From contig NC_088938.1 in the NCBI RefSeq assembly GCF_033473495.1, positions 3,348,001-3,412,000 of the forward strand: 64,000 nucleotides of DNA, given 5' to 3'. The DNA comes from Cercospora beticola (taxonomy: Eukaryota > Ascomycota > Dothideomycetes > Mycosphaerellales > Mycosphaerellaceae). Position 1 is the stretch's first letter. Every line of letters starts with the position of its first letter. Position numbers and translations under genes: made by a program. The notes below the pieces were generated by a model, which searched no databases, had not been told where the DNA came from, and saw nothing but the letters and a program-made list of their open reading frames with translations. Shown piece by piece: positions 58,101 through 64,000 of the stretch.

Positions 58101-60628
58101 AGAACCCTTTCGCTCTCGCCGCCGAGACCAGCTTCATGGCCTTGATCGATTCACCGCCCAGGCTAAAGAAGTTGTCCTCCATGCCGATTGCATTCGCTGG
58201 GACGCAGAAAACACGTGTTATGAGTTGATGCAAGATCTGCTCCTTGGGGCTATATCCAGAGATGCTCCGGGCCCGGGTCTTCCTACGTGCAGCACGGTCC
58301 AAAATGTAAGCTCGCCCGAGGCGTCTAAGCTCTTTGCGGTCTGTCTTGCCTGTTCCCGTACATGGCAGGCGTGGTATTTGGAGCCAGAACGAGGGTATCA
58401 TGTAATTTGGAACTCTAGCAGAGAGCGCTGGCACCACATTGTCGCGAATACATTCGTCGTAGCCGTCTTCGCAGCTTGCATCTCCGAGATCAACATCGGG
58501 ATGTGGAGCGAATGGGGTGAAGAAGATGACCAAATAATTGTTCGATCCAGAAGCATTGTCTACGGTCACGGCTTCCGCAACGACCATGCAGTCGGAGGGC
58601 AGAAGCTGCGACACATGATGTTGCACTTCACCAAGTTCGATCCTTTGGCCACCTTGATCACGTATCAGCGTGCAGCCTCGATAGTAGCGTTGAAGTGCTC
58701 AACTTACGAATCTTAACCTGTGAATCTTTTCTGCCAAGACAAAGAATGGTTTGACCGTCGCTGCCAAGCTGCCCGAGGTCTCCGGTTCTGAAGAAGGCAA
58801 TGCCCTTCGGGCGAGCCATTTGCACTGCCCACTTGGGTATTGAAACAAACGCATGTGCCGTCTGCTGGTCGTCATCCAAATAACCACGCGCGACCCCAGC
58901 ACTTTCAACGATAATCTCGCCAACGCATCCGGGCCATACCAATGAATCGATGTTATGAGAATCCACAAGCCAGAGTCGAGCACCGACACCATAGCCGATG
59001 CTTTGCACATGGCTATCGGGGTACACTCTGGTAGTACTGCAAATGGTCGACGTTTCGGACTGGCCATAGGCACAGAAAAGCTTGACGCAACTCGCCCAGG
59101 TGCCACGCATGGCCGGTGTGATGGGTTCCCCTCCAAGGACGAGCGTCTCGAGGTCTGGCACCTGCTCTGGTTGGACAGCAGCTATTGCAGAAGGCGTAAA
59201 GAGCGCCCAGTTGACGGCATATTCTCGCATGAAGTCAGCAATCCGGTTCGCACGATCGTGCTCGCTTGGCACGACTACGCAGCCACCGAACATGAGCACA
59301 GTCAGCGTCTCAACCAGACAAGCACCGAATGAGTAAGAGGCGAATTGAAGAGCGCGCGTCGACTGCGAAAATAATAGTGAGGTACCAAAGCACCTCGCAC
59401 TGGCGACGAAGGCTGCGTGCTCTACGGCGATGCACTTGGGCTTATTGGTGGATCCGGAGGTGAAGACATGATATGCCACTTCCGACGAACGCGTGTGAAG
59501 GATGGCTGTATGGTTTATCTCGGCAAGAGTCTCGAGGAAGTCGAGATCGATCGCCAGGCAATGCCATACGATGCCGTGGAGTGTGCTTCGATGAGCTGTC
59601 GAGACGAGGGCGATCTTGGCTGCAACGCGCTCGCATTGGTCTTGGAGTCTGGCACGTGGGTGTGTCGCGTCTAGTAGGACCAGGTTCGCTCCTGCTTTGA
59701 GGACAGCGAGCATACATACCAGTGTGAGCAAGGACTTCTCGAAGCATAGCGGAATACTCTCGCCTGACCCGACGCCAAGCCCTGCGAGATGTTGGGCGAG
59801 GCGACTGCTGAGCTGGTCCAATTCGAGGTAGGAAAGGTCACCGTCCCATGAAGCCACGGCGGGGCGAGACGGAGCTGCCCGGGCCTGCGCGGAGATCACG
59901 TCGTGGATGCATTCATCGCTCACGGTGAGCGTTTGTTGCGCATTTTGCTGCACGAGACGCGCCTGTTCCTCGGCGTCGACGCCGGACAGGGCGGCGATGG
60001 GCGTGGATGCCGCGGCGCGATCGATCTGCTCCAGCACGTGTCGTGCATGGCGGAGGAGACGGGCAGCGTGCTCGTGGGATATTCCGTGGGCGTCGTAGCG
60101 AAGGCTGAGCTGGAGGACGTGGTCGTCGCCAGCGGAGGCCACCACATGCAAGAGGACGGGAAGGGCGGAGTCCGCTGGATCCGGTCCCCCGCCGGCGGAG
60201 TGGACAGCGACGACAGACTGAAAGCCGCCATCGATGCCGCTCTCCGCGTCGTTGTCGTCGTTGTTGTTGCCGCGCAGACGCGTCGCAGCGGCCAAACGCG
60301 TCACCAATTCGCCCACGGACCATGCCCAATTGAGCGTGATGTGCACCGCCGTCGGCACCCCGCATCCGCTCAACCTCCGCCCAAAGCGCACATCGTCGTT
60401 GTTCGTCCACTGCGACACCACCACCGCCCACGCACCCAACACCAACACCGCCGGCGAGGCATCGTGCGTGCGCCTCAGCTGCAGCTGCGCTGCGTCGATG
60501 CGCTCCGCCGGCCGCGGCTGATGGGACGGCGAAGGGAGTGGCGGCCACACCGCAACATCCACGCCCGCCGCCTGCTTGCTCCCGTGGGCTTTCGCTTCGG
60601 CGTCTACCTGTTCCGCGGATCCTGTCAT
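35898..60628 (-). CDS. Seven-module non-ribosomal peptide synthetase, 8,035 residues
   Basis: One minus-strand gene of nine exons: 58708-60628, 55452-58652, 48160-55380, 45740-48070, 45354-45637, 44478-45289, 39428-44360, 38611-39373, 35898-38539. Every join was fixed by a conserved motif (KIRGQRIELGE, RVYRTGDLVRY, TPKGIIITH, VQGIESIVGP, LTE-YDIAVQ, QFSSYVFD, PSE-FDIAVQ, EHGAASTSCL), and the sum is an exact multiple of three. Domain order is half-C, A1-T1, C1-A2-T2-E, C2-A3-T3, C3-A4-T4, C4-A5-T5, C5-A6(truncated)-T6, C6-A7-T7, CT. All seven carriers keep the phosphopantetheine serine (GGDS or GGES). There is no thioesterase or reductase; release would be by the terminal C domain, often macrocyclising in fungi. 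Start ATG 60628 has A at -3, and no coding frame lies upstream. Product unknown: a six- or seven-residue peptide with one D-residue at position 2 is the simplest reading. Confidence 0.93.
37236..40516 (-). other. NRPS module 7 (C6-A7-T7)
   Basis: C6 (residues about 6539-6957) has YPCAPVQRGIL and INHALVDAYT (Asn first, His second) and is cut by intron 7. A7 (about 6977-7498) has TSGSTGTPKG, intron 8, YVFDGCIME, YGPTETC, KTGDLVKY, SGKADRR. Tentative code: D-G-M-L-I-G-A-V-I-K. T7 reads FFRSGGDSI, with Ser in place of the usual Leu but the modified Ser 7554 present. Confidence 0.82.
40676..42994 (-). other. NRPS module 6 (C5-truncated A6-T6)
   Basis: C5 (residues about 5713-6128) is intact (YQCTPLQEGM, HHALFDAWS). 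The following A domain (about 6145-6390) keeps only its last third: ARAWVVDPGNHGRICAPGSV, a degenerate TNELVRQDKSGD for A7, KISGQWVDLIEV for A8. Its A10 reads DGRVDT, with Arg in place of the catalytic Lys. Cores A1 to A5 are missing in frame, about 350 codons. T6 is intact (LGGDSITAM, Ser 6448). The module cannot activate its own substrate. Confidence 0.85.
43112..46553 (-). other. NRPS module 5 (C4-A5-T5)
   Basis: C4 (residues about 4621-5042) has YPCSPVQEGML and IHHACIDAQ, and is cut by introns 4 and 5. A5 (about 5068-5573) has a one-residue insertion in its A3 core (TSGTSTGKPKG), then YVFDASIIE after intron 6, YGPTETC, RTGDLVKY, VGKADRR. Tentative code: D-A-I-F-A-G-G-V-F-K. T5 Ser 5637 (FLKLGGDSL). 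Confidence 0.82.
46710..49936 (-). other. NRPS module 4 (C3-A4-T4)
   Basis: C3 (residues about 3523-3920) has YPCTELQAGM and HHSVFDGFS. A4 (about 3950-4470) is cut by intron 3 right after TSGSTGTPKG. It continues with YAFDVSWSN, YGPAECT, RTGDLVRY and TGKTDRRRL. Tentative code: D-V-S-L-S-I-T-V-T-K. A4 is most like A2. T4 Ser 4531. Confidence 0.82.
50063..53221 (-). other. NRPS module 3 (C2-A3-T3)
   Basis: C2 (residues about 2428-2840) has YPCAAIQKGIL and VNHALVDA, with Asn at the first position of the HHxxxD motif but the catalytic second His kept. A3 (about 2865-3380) has TSGSTGKSKG, HVFDASVQE, YGPTECS, KTGDLVRY, SGKTDRR. Tentative code: D-A-Q-L-I-C-G-I-V-K. T3 Ser 3443. C2 follows the E domain and so should accept a D-residue donor. 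Confidence 0.82.
53288..57921 (-). other. NRPS module 2 (C1-A2-T2-E)
   Basis: C1 (residues about 885-1290) has YPCTPLQAGM and HHALFDAWS. A2 (about 1319-1840) has YAFDMAWHN, YGPAECS and, after intron 2, RTGDLVRY and TTGKTDRKRL. Tentative code: D-M-H-L-E-G-F-A-I-K. T2 Ser is residue 1901 (LGGDSISAM). The E domain (about 1955-2405) has HHLVVDYVSW with both histidines, NEGHGRE and GWFTT, so it should epimerise residue 2. This is the only E domain in the protein. Confidence 0.85.
58034..59917 (-). other. NRPS module 1 (A1-T1), initiation, atypical A domain
   Basis: A1 spans residues about 238-750 and T1 about 775-847 (Ser 809 in LGGES). A3 core is TSGSTNKPKC rather than TSGSTGKPKG. A5 is AYGQSET rather than YGPTE. 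The A4 region reads SYSFGACLVE, so Gly 435 replaces the Asp that normally binds the alpha-amino group. A10 lysine is present (TGTGKTDR, Lys 743). Eye-aligned ten-residue code: G-A-V-F-V-G-A-T-I-K. This suggests a substrate without an alpha-amino group, such as an aryl acid. Intron 1 cuts the A8 motif. Confidence 0.75.
59984..60496 (-). other. NRPS N-terminal half-condensation remnant
   Basis: Residues about 45-215 match only the second half of a C domain: LGAWAVVVSQWTNNDDVRFG, then a degenerate SGCGVPTAV and Ala/Asp-rich sequence. The HHxxxDG half is absent. Such partial C domains at the N-terminus are common in fungal NRPSs starting with A-T and are thought to be structural. GC content and Ala/Asp/Asn repeats are unusually high here. 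Confidence 0.75.
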
Positions 60629-61894
60629 GATGCTTCTTTCTCCGTTGGCTGCGCTCTGGCCAGCCAAAATTGCGTCAAATTCTCCTTTCTCGTTGCGGGC
60701 TTCCCAGCAGCTCTTGTTGCTCTACGATATCTTTCCACGACCTCGCGCAATATCACCTTCGAACCGCCATTGCTCTAGCCTCTGTGCATAGACTCAGCTC
60801 ACAGCGCTTCCCGAACGCATCGCCGTTTACTCGGACTATCCCTCTGCGATGGCCTGGATCCTAGCTTCACCTCTGAAGCTACATCCATCACCAAAGCTTG
60901 TGTGTGCGCAGCCTCCTGATCTGTGCGGGCGCCCCATGCTTGAAGCGGCATTGAAAACCTCCCTTGCTCAGCTTGTTATGGAACCAGGAAGGTCTTGATG
61001 GGCTACCAGGTTGTGAAACTTTATCGACCTGGCTATTGATTTGTAACCCCAGTGCGAATTCCCTTGAAATGCTCCCCTCAGAAATTACGGACTACAGGCA
61101 ATCTTGCCCCGCTCTGTATAGCGCGTTACGGAATGAATGTATCGAGGAGTCGCAGGAAAGAGCTCAAATATCGCAGCTTCAGAAAAGTCGGGTGCTGACC
61201 CGGACGTCACGACCGTGACATTTTTCGCGCATCCAGCGTATCACTACAAATTATTTTTGAATCTACCTTTGGCTCCCCGGAAGAACGCTTGATCGCTGCG
61301 AGTGTGTGCTGTTTTCACGATATTAATTACACTGGTGATAACCGTTCCGGAATGGCCCGTCTGTCGTTATTTCGGGGTCAAGGGCATCAGTCGCTACAAA
61401 TACTCTCAAGGCCCTGGAAAGACGTGTCTTCGGCGATGGTGACGAGAGCAAGGACATCTACAGACTCCCCATGGCACCCGCGGGAGAACAAAAGTCAAAG
61501 TACCTCGCTGACTGATGAAAGCTGCTAGGTACATAATCGCGCAACCAGCAGCGACGGCTGAACTCATAACATGATCTTGCCGGTTCATCCCTCATCCACG
61601 CACGCTTTAGGTATAGTCGCCGGCCGCAGAAATGGCGGAAGACTTTTCAATGCCATGTCACCTTGGCAGTAAAGGCTGTCGGGCACGCTGTCAGCGCCTT
61701 GTCGCTATGCCATCAGTTCAGCCGCGCCGGGTGTGCAATGGCAGATCCGGCGTGCGACCGCAAAGGACAGCGAGTCGTGACCGGAAGCTGAAGCCGTCTA
61801 CAGAGCTCCCATTGATCTGAAAACTACGCCAGCGCAGGTAATTCGATTGCGTGCATGAACGGTCATCTGAAAGCCATCGCAAGGACGCACCAAC
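60629..61894. promoter_or_regulatory. Divergent promoter of NRPS and ABC transporter
   Basis: 1,266 bp with no gene. It separates the two start codons, so both promoters are here. A CRE-like half site (GACGTCAC) lies at 61203-61210 and is the only motif worth naming; its use is unproven. Confidence 0.6.
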
Positions 61895-64000
61895 ATGGAG
61901 CAACGAGACACAAACCTGTCACCATCGGCGAGCGCCTCACCACAACAAACGAAGCGAGGCCCACGACAGATAGGGCTCTGGCGAATCCTCAGTTATGCGA
62001 CGCCAACACATCGATGGATGCTCGCTGCGACAGCACTTCTGTCTGCGATCAACGGATCGATGCTGCCACTTATGAACGTTGTGTTCGGGCGCGTAGTGCA
62101 GAGGTTCAATCGCTACTTTGAGCCAAACTCGGACTTTTCCGAACGTCACTTCCGCCGAGAGATCGATCGCCTAGCTCTCTACATTGTGTACCTCTTTATC
62201 GGAAAACTGTTGATGAGCTTCGTATCAAAATACGTCTTCAGACACGTCGGCATCGTCCTTTGCGCAGCGCTGAGAAAAGCCTACTTCACGGCACTATTCG
62301 ACCAACCTGTTCGTGCAATCGACAATCTCAAACCCGGATCAGCCACATTTGCCTTGACTACCGTTGTCACCACGATCCAGAACGCGCTTGCTGACAAGCT
62401 CGAGGTGCTGATTGAGTCTCTCGGTTTGATCATTGCTGCATACATGGTGGGCTTCTGGCATTCATGGGCTCTGACGCTGGCTTCGACGTCTCTCACTCTA
62501 CTGGCACTCATCAGCTACGGGTTCATTGGGCCTGCGATCAACAAGCTCGATGTTGCGGCCATCGAGGTCGACGCGAAAGCAGCTGCCGAAGCTTCCAATG
62601 CATATCGAGGTATTAGGGTGGTCAAGTCGCTGGGTGCAGAAGATGCCATGACGGCACGATACGCAGCATGGACTCGTGAGGGTCGTCGTCAGGGATTGAA
62701 GAAGTCGCCGTGGGTAGGCGTATTGTTTGGGCTATACTTCTTCTGCGCATATGCCAACATCGCATTGACGTTCTGGTTGGGCTTGAAGTTATATGTTCGG
62801 GGCATGATAAATGACATTGGAGACATTGTGACGTGAGTGTACCCTGCCTAGACAAGCTCTGCTTATGGCTGACTGATCTTGTCGCAGTGTCCTCTTCTCC
62901 CTCATCGCGATCATGCCGGCAGTTGGAGGCCTCGCTCCTCTCATGATTGGCATCAACCGCGCTGTTGCGGGTGCAAAAGTTCTCTTCGACCTGATCGATG
63001 CTGAAGCATTGAAGCCCGGGGGCCTTACAGCACCGGAAGTGGACGTTAATGCCGACCTCCATCTCAAAAATGTCTGCTTCTCCTACCCGGGACGACCGGA
63101 TACGAGAATTTTGCGAGACTTATGCCTCACCATTTCGTCTGGCCAATCAACAGCCATTGTTGGATCTTCTGGATGTGGCAAGAGTACCATCGTTGCGCTT
63201 CTAGAGCGCTGGTACGATCTGTCTGAACGCAATCATCCGCCTTCGGCACAGGACGACGATGAGAATGCAACCGCGAACACACCAGTAGCTACGGTCTTGC
63301 AGAACACCGGCACAATATGCCTAGGCCACCACAATCTCGAGACGCTCGATCGACGCTGGTGGCGCTCGCAAATTGGTCTCGTTGAGCAGCAGTCCATTCT
63401 CTTCGACGAGTCGATCTACGAGAATGTTGCGCGCGGATTAGCTGGCTCGACTTGGCAAGATGCGGAGGAAAGCAAGAAGCGGGAGCTTGTGGAGGAAGCT
63501 TGCAAAGATGCTTATGCCCACAATTTTGTCACGCGTCTTTCCAAAGGCTACGAGACGATCGTAGGCGAGGGCGGAGTCAAGCTTTCTGGTGGTCAGCGGC
63601 AACGCCTTGCCATCGCGAGGTGCATTGTGAAGCGACCGGCCATCTTGATCTTTGACGAAGCAACAAGCTCAATTGACGTACACTCCGAGAGGATTGTTGA
63701 TCAAGCGATCGACCGGATCTCAAAGGGCAGGACGACCATCATCATCGCCCATCGCCTCTCCACAATTCAAAGGGCGGATCAGATTGTGGTTCTCGATCGT
63801 GGCACCGTCGTAGAGCAAGGGCCACGAGAGGAGTTGGCTCAACGTGTCGACGGCAAATTTTACGAGCTCGTCAGCACACAACAAGTGCGGAATGCCAATG
63901 CCAATGGCGAAGATGCAATCATCGAAGACGAAATCTTGGGTGGTAATGTGGTCGAAGAGCTCTCCGAGAAGGGCTCCCAGCCATCTGCGAGCGATTACGA
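61895..64000 (+). CDS. MDR-type (ABCB) transporter, N-terminal half, runs off the window
   Basis: Exon 1 is 61895..62832 and exon 2 starts at 62888; the 55-bp intron (GTGAGT to CGCAG) splits a Thr codon. The first transmembrane domain covers about residues 30-350, with the family sequence FALTTVVTTIQNALADKL and EASNAYRGIRVVKSLGAE. The first nucleotide-binding domain has Walker A GSSGCGKST (about residue 405), Q-loop region VEQQSILFDESIYENV, signature LSGGQRQR (about 545), Walker B ILIFDEATSS and H-loop IIIAHRLSTI. This is the first half of a full-size exporter (TMD-NBD-TMD-NBD). The acidic linker begins at the window edge. Its divergent position next to the NRPS suggests it exports the peptide and may give self-protection. 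Start ATGGAG has A at -3. Confidence 0.93.

Noticed and set aside
35898..60628. Naming a known product for the NRPS
   Set aside because: Module order and codes do not let me identify a characterised synthetase from memory; a database comparison would be needed.
35898..60667. Reading the NRPS region as six to eight separate genes
   Set aside because: Each apparent break coincides with canonical intron ends, and splicing restores conserved core motifs in frame. Total length is divisible by three. A TTG at 60667 is not a start; ATG is 60628.
59903..60778. Long plus-strand frame opposite the NRPS N-terminus
   Set aside because: It is the antisense of a GC-rich coding exon. The minus frame has clear C and A domain motifs; the plus frame is a run of Arg/His/Ala without domains.
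1..64000. CRISPR arrays, bacterial operons, riboswitches, rRNA or tRNA genes
   Set aside because: I looked for spaced repeats, tRNA A/B boxes and rRNA-like sequence and saw none; the intron pattern shows a eukaryotic genome.

Overview
The window reads as nuclear DNA of a filamentous ascomycete (Pezizomycotina; a Dothideomycete is my best guess, from gene style rather than a search). Genes carry short GT-AG introns of 42-140 bp, often with a CTAAC-like branch site. Several proteins are fungal types: an FlbC-like conidiation regulator, a HET-family remnant, and a giant non-ribosomal peptide synthetase (NRPS).

Layout. 0-17 kb is mostly housekeeping and development: a Ste20/GCK-type kinase with WxF repeats in its tail, a long gene-poor stretch, an FlbC-like C2H2 factor, a three-gene UDP-rhamnose block and ribosomal protein P0. 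The block holds a UDP-glucose 4,6-dehydratase (minus), a nucleotide-sugar transporter (plus) and a 3,5-epimerase/4-reductase (plus). 17-25 kb holds a poor region with a possible degraded gene, a small Cys-rich protein, tRNA-methyltransferase subunit Trm82 and the farnesylated-type Hsp40 Ydj1. 25-35.6 kb is accessory in character: a HET-family fragment, two tandem small paralogs, a diverged direct repeat, an APH-like kinase, an NAD(P)-dependent oxidoreductase, a GNAT acetyltransferase, a likely decayed gene and two more Cys-rich zinc-finger-like genes.

35.9-60.6 kb is one minus-strand NRPS gene. I resolved it into 9 exons and 8 introns, giving 24,108 coding bases and 8,035 residues. Domain order is (half-C)-A1-T1-C1-A2-T2-E-C2-A3-T3-C3-A4-T4-C4-A5-T5-C5-A6(truncated)-T6-C6-A7-T7-CT. 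Odd and even modules belong to two sequence classes, so the protein looks built by repeated duplication of a two-module unit. A1 lacks the Asp that holds an alpha-amino group, and A6 has lost about two thirds of its domain in frame. A full-size MDR-type ABC transporter (N-half only in the window) is divergently transcribed from the NRPS across 1.27 kb and is the likely exporter of the product.

How the genes fit together. The NRPS and ABC gene form the core of a secondary-metabolite cluster that probably continues to the right. The three rhamnose genes supply and transport UDP-rhamnose. Splice sites and domain boundaries were read by eye. Substrate codes and product ideas are inference.
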